Notes under the pieces: generated by a model
The model's input: only the letters and a program-made list of their open reading frames with translations
What the model was told of the DNA's origin: nothing
Databases searched by the model: none
Program-made: the position numbers and the translations under genes
In this document: one piece after another, positions 23,803 through 32,542 of the stretch
Layout: every line of letters begins with the position of its first letter
How positions within the stretch are numbered: position 1 is the first letter of the stretch
Source: Sapientia aquatica
GTDB lineage: Bacteria > Pseudomonadota > Gammaproteobacteria > Burkholderiales > Burkholderiaceae_D
Direction of reading: 5' to 3'
Length of the DNA: 64,000 nucleotides
Assembly: GCF_004358105.1 (NCBI RefSeq)
Contig: NZ_SMYL01000005.1
Location: 124,001 to 188,000 of the forward strand

Positions 23803-25854
23803 ATGAAGCAGATTTCTTCGCAGATAGGCTGGCTGGTATTGGCGCTAGTCGGCGCCTTCGCACTTGGTTACGTCGCATTAAACCGAGGTGAAAGCATTAA
23901 CGCGTTATGGATTATCGTCGCCGCAGTATCGGTTTATTTGATTGCCTATCGCTATTACAGCCGTTTCATTGCCGATAAAGTGTTGGGCGTGGACGCGACC
24001 CGTAAAACTCCTGCCTACAAATTCAACGATGGTTTGGACTATGTTCCTACCAATAAATACGTTTTGTTTGGTCACCATTTTGCCGCCATTGCTGGTGCGG
24101 GTCCTTTGGTTGGCCCAGTGCTAGCCGCGCAAATGGGTTATCTACCCGGTATGTTGTGGATTTTGGCCGGCGTGGTGTTTGCCGGCGCAGTGCAAGATTT
24201 TATGGTGCTGTTCGTGTCGGTACGCCGCGATGGCCGCTCTTTAGGTGATTTGATTAAATCCGAACTCGGCACTGTGCCGGGTGTCATTGCGCTGTTTGGC
24301 TGCTTTATGATCATGATCATTATTTTGGCGGTCTTGGCGCTGATTGTGGTCAAAGCCCTGACTCACAGCCCTTGGGGAACATTCACCGTTGGCGCAACGA
24401 TTCCAATCGCTTTGTTCATGGGTATTTACATGCGCTACATTCGCCCAGGTCGGATCGGTGAGATTTCTGTCGTTGGTTTTGTGTTGCTGATGTTGGCGAT
24501 TTATTTCGGTGGTTATGTTGCAGGCAACCCAGAATTGGCCGCCATGTTTGACTTTAATGGCAAACAATTGACTTGGGCTTTGATGATTTACGGCTTTATC
24601 GCTGCCGTCATTCCAGTGTGGTTGTTGTTAGCACCGCGCGATTATTTATCTACTTTCTTAAAAATCGGCACTATCGTTGGTTTGGCCTTGGGCGTGTTGT
24701 TTGTTGCGCCAGATTTAAAAATGCCTACGATTACCCGTTTCATCGATGGCACCGGTCCGGTCTGGGCAGGTAACCTATTTCCTTTCCTGTTCATTACCAT
24801 TGCCTGCGGCGCGGTATCTGGATTCCATGCTCTGATTTCGTCCGGTACCACACCGAAAATGTTGGAAAACGAAAGCCAAGCGCGCTTGATTGGCTACGGC
24901 GGTATGTTGATGGAATCGTTCGTGGCAATTATGGCGTTGGTAGCCGCATCGGTCATCGATCCGGGTGTGTACTTTGCGATGAATAGTCCCGCAGCGGTAA
25001 TTGGCACAACGCCAGAAGCGGTCTCGGCAGTGATTAATGGTTGGGGTTTTGCCATTACGCCAGATATGTTGCTGCAAACGACAAAAGACATCGGTGAAAC
25101 CACAATTCTGTCGCGCGCTGGCGGTGCTCCGACTTTAGCCGTTGGTATGGCGCATATCCTGCACCAATTCATCGGCGGCCAAGCGATGATGGCGTTCTGG
25201 TACCACTTTGCGATTTTGTTTGAAGCGTTGTTTATTTTGACCGCTGTTGATGCGGGAACACGCGCGGGTCGTTTCATGCTGCAAGATTTATTGGGCACCT
25301 TTGTTCCTTCGCTCAAGAAGACCGATTCGTTAATAGCGAACTTAATCGCGACCGGCGCTTGTGTGGCCTTATGGGGATATTTCTTGTACCAAGGCGTGGT
25401 CGATCCGCTTGGTGGTATTAATACCTTGTGGCCGTTATTCGGTATTGCCAACCAAATGTTGGCGGCAATTGCCTTGACGATGTGCGCGGTAGTACTGTTT
25501 AAAATGAAGCGTCAACGTTATGCTTGGGTTGCGATTTTCCCGACGATTGTGTTGTTGACCTGCACTCTTACAGCCGGCTGGATTAAAGTGTTCGATCCAA
25601 GTCCTAAATTGGGTTTCTTGGCCATCGCTAATAAATTCCAAACCGGAATCGACAAGGGCGTATTAATTGCTCCCGCTAAATCGATGGAAGAAATGGGGCG
25701 TTTGGTGTTTAACAACCGACTCGATGCTGGTTTAACTTTGCTGTTTATGTTTGTGGTGATTAGCGTGGTTGGTTTTGGATTGAAAACTGCTTTCCACTCA
25801 CTTAAAAGCAATCAATCAACGGCGAAAGAATCGCCTTACGAAGCGATGGCGTAA
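23803..25854 (+). CDS. cstA: CstA-family transporter (pyruvate/peptide; carbon starvation protein)
   Basis: 683 residues from the ATG at 23803, preceded by AGGAG; a frame opening at 23767 is rejected. The protein is a polytopic inner-membrane transporter with about 16-18 helices. The family block VPTNKYVLFGHHFAAIAGAGPLVGPVLAAQ and the later SSGTTPKMLENESQARLIGYG are diagnostic. In E. coli, CstA and its paralogue BtsT take up pyruvate, and CstA has also been linked to peptide use during starvation. It forms the conserved pair with the YbdD-type small protein that follows, separated by a strong hairpin. Expression is probably induced on nutrient limitation. Confidence 0.95.
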   Translation: MKQISSQIGWLVLALVGAFALGYVALNRGESINALWIIVAAVSVYLIAYRYYSRFIADKVLGVDATRKTPAYKFNDGLDYVPTNKYVLFGHHFAAIAGAGPLVGPVLAAQMGYLPGMLWILAGVVFAGAVQDFMVLFVSVRRDGRSLGDLIKSELGTVPGVIALFGCFMIMIIILAVLALIVVKALTHSPWGTFTVGATIPIALFMGIYMRYIRPGRIGEISVVGFVLLMLAIYFGGYVAGNPELAAMFDFNGKQLTWALMIYGFIAAVIPVWLLLAPRDYLSTFLKIGTIVGLALGVLFVAPDLKMPTITRFIDGTGPVWAGNLFPFLFITIACGAVSGFHALISSGTTPKMLENESQARLIGYGGMLMESFVAIMALVAASVIDPGVYFAMNSPAAVIGTTPEAVSAVINGWGFAITPDMLLQTTKDIGETTILSRAGGAPTLAVGMAHILHQFIGGQAMMAFWYHFAILFEALFILTAVDAGTRAGRFMLQDLLGTFVPSLKKTDSLIANLIATGACVALWGYFLYQGVVDPLGGINTLWPLFGIANQMLAAIALTMCAVVLFKMKRQRYAWVAIFPTIVLLTCTLTAGWIKVFDPSPKLGFLAIANKFQTGIDKGVLIAPAKSMEEMGRLVFNNRLDAGLTLLFMFVVISVVGFGLKTAFHSLKSNQSTAKESPYEAMA

Positions 25855-25890
25855 TTAGTCTTAGCAGCACAAATTTGCGCTATGAGCTGG

Positions 25891-25929
25891 AATTTGCCGA
25901 TGAATAGTTCATCGGCAAATTTCATTTTT
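25891..25929 (+). terminator. 14-bp perfect hairpin between cstA and ybdD
   Basis: AATTTGCCGATGAA (25891-25904) pairs with TTCATCGGCAAATT (25908-25921) over a 3-nt loop, followed by TCATTTTTG. This has the form of an intrinsic terminator or a 3'-end-stabilising structure placed inside a conserved two-gene unit. Confidence 0.7.
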
Positions 25930-25953
25930 GCATTACGTTTCAAGGAAATGATT

Positions 25954-26151
25954 ATGTTAGAAGAACTAGGCAAAGTAGGGCGCTATCTAGGGCAAGCGGC
26001 GCGTCTGATGGTCGGTGTTCCAGATTATGAAGTGTATGCTGCGCACATGCGTCTAAATCATCCTGAGCAGCATTGCATGACGTATGAAGAGTTTTTCCGC
26101 GAACGGCAAGAAGCCCGTTATAACGGCAAAGGCGCTGGCAAGTGTTGCTAA
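25954..26151 (+). CDS. YbdD/YjiX family small protein (DUF466), CstA partner
   Basis: 65 residues from the ATG at 25954, with AAGGA seven bases ahead; this equals the usual family length. The family pattern YLGQAARLMVGVPDYEVYAAHMRLNHPEQ followed by MTYEEFFRERQEARYNGKGAGKCC is fully present. Such proteins are always found beside CstA/BtsT-type transporters and are required for their pyruvate uptake in some species. Longer upstream starts (25882, 25948) are less likely because they overlap the hairpin or the ribosome-binding site. Confidence 0.93.
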   Translation: MLEELGKVGRYLGQAARLMVGVPDYEVYAAHMRLNHPEQHCMTYEEFFRERQEARYNGKGAGKCC

Positions 26152-26187
26152 TGCGCGCCGCTAGTTCTCAACGTTAAGTCAGTCGCA

Positions 26188-27597
26188 ATGACTCAGTCTG
26201 AATCCGTTGTTAAGCGTTTTCTTCCTTGGGTAGTGGCCTCCGCTCTGTTTATGGAGCAACTCGATTCCACTATCGTTAATACGGCCGTTCCGGCCATGTC
26301 AGCTAGTTTGGGCGTCACTCCACTAAGTTTGAAAGCGGTGGTGACCAGCTATATTTTGAGTTTAGCGGTGGGTATTCCTGTTAGCGGTTGGATTGCTGAT
26401 CGCTTCGGCACGCGCCGTGTGTTTAGCTTTGCGGTCACTTTATTTACGATTGCGTCAATTTTGTGCGGCTTATCGGTCAATGTGCCTATGCTGGTCGCTT
26501 CCCGCGTACTGCAAGGTTTAGGCGCAGCGTTAATGATGCCGGTCGGGCGCTTGACGATCGTGCGTACATTCCCTAAATCTGAACTGCTCGCGGCCATGAA
26601 CTTTGTGATTATTCCGGCGTTAATTGGCCCGTTGTTGGGGCCGTTGGTAGGTGGATTAATTGTGCATTGGTTGTCGTGGCGGGTGATCTTTTTTGTCAAT
26701 GTTCCGGTTGGTTTGGTGGCGCTATATTTGAGTCACCATTATATGCCTAATTATTATGGGGATAGCCAGCGTCCCTTAGACGTTATCGGCTTAGTGCTAT
26801 TCGGTTCTGGAACGGCATTGATGTCGTGGTTGCTAGAGATATTTGGCCAGCATGATTTGAGCAATATGTCGGCCTTGATTTTGTTTGGTTTGTCGGTAAT
26901 GCTGTTGGCGGCCTATGTTTGGCATGCGCGCGAACACGTCTACCCTTTGCTCAATTTGGCGTTGTTCAAAGTGCGTACTTTTCGGGTTGGTGTCGGCGGT
27001 GGATTTATCACTCGGCTGGGTATAGGCGCGCTGCCATTTTTACTGCCGCTGTTGTATCAACTCGGTTTAGGCTTACCTGCTTGGCAATCCGGTCTGCTAA
27101 TGATGCCGTCGGCCTTGGCTGCGATGGGCATGAAGATGATTGCGACCAAAGTATTAGCGCGTTTTGGTTATCGTCGAATCCTAACGATTAATACGGTGAT
27201 GATAGGCTGCACGATTGCGTGTTTTTCACTCGTTGATACGACTACGCCGATTGCATTGATTGTCTTGTTAGGCTTTACGATGGGATTTTTTAATTCACTG
27301 CAATTTACCTGCATGAATTCCATGGCGTATGCGGACATCAAAACGCCCGACGCCAGCATGGCGAGCACGATTGCTAGTTCGCTGCAGCAACTTTCGATGA
27401 GTTTTGGCTTGGCTTTTGGCTTATTGATTACTGGCTGGTTTTTAGCTGGGCTGCCACAAACCAATCATGTGGCGGTGCTAAGCGCGTTGCATCGTGCATT
27501 TATCTGCATGGGTGCGATTACTATTATCTCTGCGCTGACTTTCACCACGTTGCGCGTGAACGATGGTGAAAACGTCAGCAGGGCGCACAACAGTTAG
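26188..27597 (+). CDS. MFS multidrug efflux transporter, DHA2 (14-helix) family
   Basis: 469 residues with about 14 membrane helices. MEQLDSTIVNTAVPAM in helix 1 is the DHA2 motif D1-type sequence; GWIADRFGTRRVF is the major-facilitator motif A; SRVLQGLGAALMMPVGRL and GPLLGPLVGGLIVHWLSWRVIFFVNVPVG are motifs B and C. It should export drugs or other hydrophobic compounds by proton antiport. No membrane-fusion partner (EmrA-like) is adjacent, so it acts alone or with a distant one. It starts 36 bases after ybdD, a chance neighbour rather than a functional one, and its stop lies eight bases from the convergent lipoprotein gene. Confidence 0.93.
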   Translation: MTQSESVVKRFLPWVVASALFMEQLDSTIVNTAVPAMSASLGVTPLSLKAVVTSYILSLAVGIPVSGWIADRFGTRRVFSFAVTLFTIASILCGLSVNVPMLVASRVLQGLGAALMMPVGRLTIVRTFPKSELLAAMNFVIIPALIGPLLGPLVGGLIVHWLSWRVIFFVNVPVGLVALYLSHHYMPNYYGDSQRPLDVIGLVLFGSGTALMSWLLEIFGQHDLSNMSALILFGLSVMLLAAYVWHAREHVYPLLNLALFKVRTFRVGVGGGFITRLGIGALPFLLPLLYQLGLGLPAWQSGLLMMPSALAAMGMKMIATKVLARFGYRRILTINTVMIGCTIACFSLVDTTTPIALIVLLGFTMGFFNSLQFTCMNSMAYADIKTPDASMASTIASSLQQLSMSFGLAFGLLITGWFLAGLPQTNHVAVLSALHRAFICMGAITIISALTFTTLRVNDGENVSRAHNS

Positions 27598-27605
27598 AAG
27601 ATCGT

Positions 27606-27860
27606 TTATTTTGCTGGGGTTGGAGCGGGAGTTGGTTCGCTAGTTGCTGCTCTAACACCAGCGCGCGTCACATCCACCGCCGAGCCCACCACCGCAGAGC
27701 CAACATTGACCGTCGTTCCCACCACGGCCGAACCAACGGTGACCGTTGTGCTGACCACCGCGTCAGCGACTGCAATTACCGCGCAGCCGCTTAATAAAGT
27801 CGTTACGCAGACGATCAGCGTGCCTAATTTAAAGGCGTGGAAAAAGGGATGTTTAAGCAT
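27606..27860 (-). CDS. Small lipoprotein with VGSAVVG repeats
   Basis: 84 residues. A lipoprotein signal peptide ends in the lipobox LLSGC. The mature part is low in complexity: repeats of roughly ten residues (TVTVGSAVVG, TTVNVGSAVVG, SAVDVTRAG) give an amphipathic Val/Ala/Gly stretch, followed by a Pro-rich tail (EPTPAPTPAK). Residue two after the Cys is Val, not Asp, so outer-membrane sorting is expected. Small lipoproteins of this type are widespread in Burkholderiales and uncharacterised. Convergent with the MFS gene; a long AT-rich region lies upstream. Confidence 0.82.
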   Translation of the reverse strand: MLKHPFFHAFKLGTLIVCVTTLLSGCAVIAVADAVVSTTVTVGSAVVGTTVNVGSAVVGSAVDVTRAGVRAATSEPTPAPTPAK

Positions 27861-28060
27861 AATGAGTCTCCGAATATGCCCGAAGTATAAATGAGAACGG
27901 TAATTTTCCGCTCAAATTACTTGCTTAAATGAATTATTAAAACCACTTATTGCCGCTATTTCGCTGCATAGCAAAATATAAATTTTAGTGGTAAATATTC
28001 GGAGAACAGCGCGTTGAATCGTCAATTTCCGGATTTTTCTCCCTAAAATGGTGAAATTGC
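27861..28060. other. AT-rich intergenic region upstream of the lipoprotein and ilv leader
   Basis: About 200 bases between the divergent lipoprotein gene and the ilv promoter region. AT-rich, with no ORF, RNA gene or strong repeat. Presumably holds the lipoprotein promoter. Confidence 0.35.
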
Positions 28061-28432
28061 TTGACATAAATTGGTGCAACGCATTACCGTACTACTCCGC
28101 TCCTACATCTAGGAGCAACCAAGTCCACATCATGACTCATCCCGTTAATCATGTGCGACTCGCTTTATCAAGTTTTGAAGCTAGTTTGTTCTAACCCATG
28201 CCACAAGCGTGAGAAGTTTTTTCTGTATTGGGTGACTTAGCAAATCCAGTTGTCATTAGTTTTTGTGCGTAACACACCTACGGTTGTGTGAAGCGCGAAG
28301 GCGGTGACGATAAAAGTGTGTAAGCAGGTAAGAATTGTTTATGCGTCTGGTGGAGCACTTGTTGTCTGGTATGGCACTTCGCAAGGTGAGGACATCCGAT
28401 CAATCTCCTATGGACCTTGAAAGGAACTGCAA
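28061..28432 (+). promoter_or_regulatory. Long 5' leader of ilvBHC with candidate promoter and hairpins
   Basis: A perfect -35 TTGACA at 28061 has only a weak -10 partner (TTACCG/TACCGT at 28084-28090). If used, the leader is about 335 bases. It contains hairpin GCTCCTA-catc-TAGGAGC (28099-28116) and hairpin GCGTAACACAC/GTGTGAAGCGC (28267-28296, with an AA/AA internal loop). A 20-codon ORF (28132-28194) encodes a Val/Leu-containing peptide but has its AGGAG 16 bases away. Such a leader suggests attenuation or a cis-regulatory RNA for branched-chain amino-acid synthesis. A published betaproteobacterial ilvH motif exists, but I cannot test the match. Confidence 0.45.
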
Positions 28433-30154
28433 GTGAGCAATAATCCCGATTTAACAGGCGCGGAAATCTTAGTACGCTGCTTGGCCGAAGAAGGCGTTGA
28501 ACATGTGTTCGGCTACCCTGGCGGCGCGGTATTGTATATTTACGATGCCATCTACAAACAAGACAAATTCCAACACGTACTCGTTCGTCATGAACAAGCT
28601 GCATTGCATGCGGCAGATGCGTATTCGCGTTCATCCAACAAAGTTGGCGTTGCTCTGGTGACCTCCGGTCCCGGCGTTACCAATGCGGTAACGGGTTTAG
28701 CAACCGCGTACATGGATTCCATTCCCATGATTGTGATCTCCGGCCAAGTGCCGAGCAGCGCAATTGGTCAGGATGCTTTCCAAGAATGCGACACCGTTGG
28801 AATTACGCGTCCCTGCGTCAAGCACAATTTCTTAGTGAAAGATGTGCGTGATCTGGCAGAGACAGTCAAAAAGGCTTTCTATATCGCGACAACTGGCCGT
28901 CCTGGTCCGGTGTTGATCGATATTCCTAAAGATATCAGTATGCACAAGTGTGCTTATTCCTATCCTAAAGAAATTGAAATGCGCTCCTACAAGCCGGTCG
29001 ATAAAGGTCATGCTGGGCAAATTCGTAAGGCGCTGCAACTGCTTTTGCAAGCCGAACGACCCATGATTTATGCCGGCGGTGGCGTGATTTTAGCCAATGC
29101 TTCGCCAGAATTGAATAAGCTGGTGGACCAACTCGGCTTCCCTTGCACCAATACCTTAATGGGCTTGGGCGCCTATCGCGCATCGGATGAAAAATACGTT
29201 GGTATGCTGGGCATGCACGGAACGTATGAAGCCAATATGGCGATGCAAAATTGCGATGTGTTGATTGCAATTGGCGCACGTTTCGATGATCGCGTGATCG
29301 GTAATCCAAAACATTTCGCCTCGCAACAGCGCAAGATTATTCATATCGATATTGATCCGTCATCAATCTCCAAGCGCGTTAAAGTCGATATTCCAATTGT
29401 TGGTAATGTTAAAGACGTGCTGCAAGAATTGCTCTCGCAATTAGCCGCTGCCGAAAACAAACCAAAGGCTGCGGCTATAGCTCCGTGGTGGAAACAAATT
29501 AACGAATGGCGTACACGTGAATGCTTAAAATACACGCCGTCCACCGAAGTCATCAAGCCGCAATCAGTCGTAGAGAAAGTTTGGCAAATCACTAAAGGTG
29601 ACGCCTTCATTACCTCTGACGTTGGTCAGCATCAAATGTGGGCAGCGCAGTACTACGGTTTCGACAAACCACGTCGTTGGATTAATTCCGGCGGCTTAGG
29701 CACGATGGGCGTAGGCTTGCCTTACGCGATGGGCGTGCAAATGGCGAATCCCGATGCGACCGTGGCATGTATTACGGGCGAAGGCTCAATTCAAATGTGT
29801 ATCCAAGAATTGGCCACTTGCAAGCAATACCACCTCACACCAAAAATCATTTTGCTCAACAACCGTTTCTTAGGAATGGTGCGTCAGTGGCAGCAAATTG
29901 ATTACTCGTCACGTTATTCCGAGTCGTACATGGATTCCTTACCTGATTTCTCTAAATTGGCGGAATCGTATGGACATGTTGGGATGAAGATTGAGCATCC
30001 ATCGGATGTTGATGGTGCCTTGCGTGACGCGTTTGCGATGAAAGATCGTTTAGTGTTTATGAACTTCATTACTGATCAAACCGAAAACGTTTGGCCGATG
30101 GTCAAAACCGGTAAAGGTCTCTCTGAAATGTTACTTGGTTCGGAGGACTTATAA
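28433..30154 (+). CDS. ilvB: Acetolactate synthase, large catalytic subunit
   Basis: 573 residues starting at GTG 28433 with GAAAGGAA upstream. It makes acetolactate from two pyruvates, or acetohydroxybutyrate, using thiamine diphosphate and FAD: the first common step of valine, leucine and isoleucine synthesis. The N-terminal EEGVEHVFGYPGGAVLYIYDAI carries the catalytic glutamate region (VRHEQAALHAADAY). The thiamine-diphosphate motif is GEGSIQMCIQELAT...NN (a GEGS variant of GDGS). It is followed two bases after its stop by the regulatory subunit, so the two are translated together. Confidence 0.96.
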   Translation: MSNNPDLTGAEILVRCLAEEGVEHVFGYPGGAVLYIYDAIYKQDKFQHVLVRHEQAALHAADAYSRSSNKVGVALVTSGPGVTNAVTGLATAYMDSIPMIVISGQVPSSAIGQDAFQECDTVGITRPCVKHNFLVKDVRDLAETVKKAFYIATTGRPGPVLIDIPKDISMHKCAYSYPKEIEMRSYKPVDKGHAGQIRKALQLLLQAERPMIYAGGGVILANASPELNKLVDQLGFPCTNTLMGLGAYRASDEKYVGMLGMHGTYEANMAMQNCDVLIAIGARFDDRVIGNPKHFASQQRKIIHIDIDPSSISKRVKVDIPIVGNVKDVLQELLSQLAAAENKPKAAAIAPWWKQINEWRTRECLKYTPSTEVIKPQSVVEKVWQITKGDAFITSDVGQHQMWAAQYYGFDKPRRWINSGGLGTMGVGLPYAMGVQMANPDATVACITGEGSIQMCIQELATCKQYHLTPKIILLNNRFLGMVRQWQQIDYSSRYSESYMDSLPDFSKLAESYGHVGMKIEHPSDVDGALRDAFAMKDRLVFMNFITDQTENVWPMVKTGKGLSEMLLGSEDL

Positions 30155-30155
30155 C

Positions 30156-30647
30156 ATGCGCCATATTATTTCAGTCTTATTAGAAAACGAAGCCGGTGCA
30201 TTGTCACGCGTAGTAGGTTTGTTCTCAGCCCGCGGCTACAACATCGAAACGCTAACTGTCGCGCCAACCGAAGACGCAACACTGTCGCGCTTAACCATTG
30301 TTACCACGGGTTCGGACGACGTGATCGAGCAAATCACCAAGCATTTAAACCGCTTGATCGAAGTGATTAAGGTCGTTGATTTAACCGAAGGCGCGCACAT
30401 CGAGCGCGAACTGATGTTGATCAAAGTGCGCGCAGTAGGTAAAGAACGCGAAGAAATGAAACGCACCGCCGATATTTTCCGTGGCCGCATTATTGATGTC
30501 ACTGAAAAAACCTACACCATCGAATTGACCGGCAACAAAGCCAAGCTAGATGCCTTCATTGATTCGATCGAACGCACCTCTATCTTAGAAACAGTGCGTA
30601 CCGGCGGTTCAGGTATTGGGCGCGGTGAACGCATACTCAAGGTTTAA
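30156..30647 (+). CDS. ilvH: Acetolactate synthase, small regulatory subunit
   Basis: 163 residues from the ATG at 30156, with GGAGGA eight bases ahead; this is the standard family length, so the longer frame starting at 30135 inside ilvB is rejected. The ACT domain fills residues 1-~78 (ISVLLENEAGALSRVVGLFSARGYNIETLTV), where valine binds for feedback inhibition. The C-terminal domain (~85-160) contacts the large subunit. It activates IlvB and makes it valine-sensitive. Also called ilvN in some naming schemes. Confidence 0.95.
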   Translation: MRHIISVLLENEAGALSRVVGLFSARGYNIETLTVAPTEDATLSRLTIVTTGSDDVIEQITKHLNRLIEVIKVVDLTEGAHIERELMLIKVRAVGKEREEMKRTADIFRGRIIDVTEKTYTIELTGNKAKLDAFIDSIERTSILETVRTGGSGIGRGERILKV

Positions 30648-30721
30648 ATTTAACATTTAATTTAGCAAGCTTATTCTTCTGCATCTCTAATTCAGATCAG
30701 ATAACCAATTTAAAAATTTAG

Positions 30722-31844
<1,123 letters not shown>

Positions 31845-31990
31845 TGCCTTGGATTGCCAAGAACAAAATGGTTGATCAATCGAAAAACTAATTTATTCTG
31901 TCATCGGCATCATTCTTGTTTGGGCGTGTAAGCCCAAACAGCTTTAAGCTAAAAACGCTACGCAGGTAGCGTTTTTTTTTACGCATAAAG
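31845..31990 (+). repeat. Tandem repeat copy 2
   Basis: 146 bases, identical to copy 1 except that the terminator T tract has nine instead of seven T. It contains a non-functional remnant of the ilvC 3' end and the same two hairpins. Near-identity implies a recent duplication or ongoing conversion. Confidence 0.97.
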
Positions 31991-32126
31991 TGCCTTGGAT
32001 TGCCAAGAACAAAATGGTTGATCAGTCGAAAAACTAATTGATTCTGTCATCGGCATCGTCCTTGTTTGGGCGTGCAAGCCCAAACAGCTTTAAGCAAAAA
32101 ACGCTACCTCGGTAGCGTTTTTTTAT
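31991..32126 (+). repeat. Tandem repeat copy 3 (diverged, partial)
   Basis: About 135 bases with roughly eight differences from copies 1-2. One difference in the ilvC remnant is a synonymous CAA to CAG change. The terminator loop differs (CGCTACC-tc-GGTAGCG), which keeps the stem. It ends at the T tract before unique sequence, so it is probably the ancestral downstream terminator. Confidence 0.95.
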
Positions 32127-32343
32127 GGGCGAATTAAACGTATCGACGGTTCAAAGTTGTATAACTATTATGATTGCGCAGTGCAATCAATCCAAATTGA
32201 AAAAAGTGATAACGACAATTAACTCTTTGATTTTAATAAAGTAAATTAAATTTGCATTTTGTTGAATTTGTGCAACTGGCGTGTGAATTATCGTTCTAAA
32301 ATAAGTTACAATTTTAACGTAATGCAATATTTTCAATTGGAAA
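32127..32343. other. AT-rich intergenic segment upstream of the diguanylate cyclase
   Basis: About 215 bases, strongly AT-rich, containing a small GATTGC-gcagt-GCAATC hairpin (32172-32188) and no convincing ORF. It likely carries the promoter for the diguanylate cyclase gene. Confidence 0.4.
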
Positions 32344-32460
32344 TACGGCTTTGATTCACAATTTACTCCGTTCCATAGCAAACGAAGCCGTAACGCTGGA
32401 GGCGCCGATGTTGGTAATTTCATCGGGATTGCGGCGTTCATGAGCGTGCGGAAATGAACG
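32344..32460 (+). ncRNA. Candidate structured RNA leader (three consecutive hairpins)
   Basis: Three perfect stems in a row: TACGGCTT/AAGCCGTA (32344-32351 with 32385-32392), CCGATG/CATCGG (32405-32410 with 32421-32426) and CGTTCAT/ATGAACG (32435-32441 with 32454-32460). The segment is clearly richer in GC than its surroundings and lies 80-200 bases before the diguanylate cyclase start. It does not match the c-di-GMP-I consensus that I know. It could be a cis-regulatory RNA, a small RNA, or a remnant; a 30-codon frame (TTG 32351 to 32443) also crosses it. Confidence 0.35.
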
Positions 32461-32542
32461 AATAAAACCGGACTTAAGATTAAAAAGTAAGCAGCGATGT
32501 TGAATGTTCGACTCAAGCTCAAAGTATTCACAACCCAAGTAA

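Noticed and set aside
24894-25451. 185-residue open frame on the minus strand inside cstA
   Set aside because: Shadow of a strongly coding plus-strand gene; composition (Pro/Ile/Lys-rich, no domains) and lack of a ribosome-binding site do not support it.
28132-28194. 20-codon ilv leader peptide
   Set aside because: Not listed as a gene: AGGAG is 16 bases away and the peptide is only mildly enriched in Val/Leu, with no Ile.
31845-32126. ilvC remnants in repeat copies 2 and 3 as small genes (GTG CCT TGG...)
   Set aside because: Fifteen codons without a ribosome-binding site; better explained as duplicated 3' end carried along with the terminator.
32344-32460. c-di-GMP-I (GEMM) riboswitch
   Set aside because: The conserved GGRACGCAAAGC-type core is not present despite the suggestive position; kept only as an unassigned structured region.
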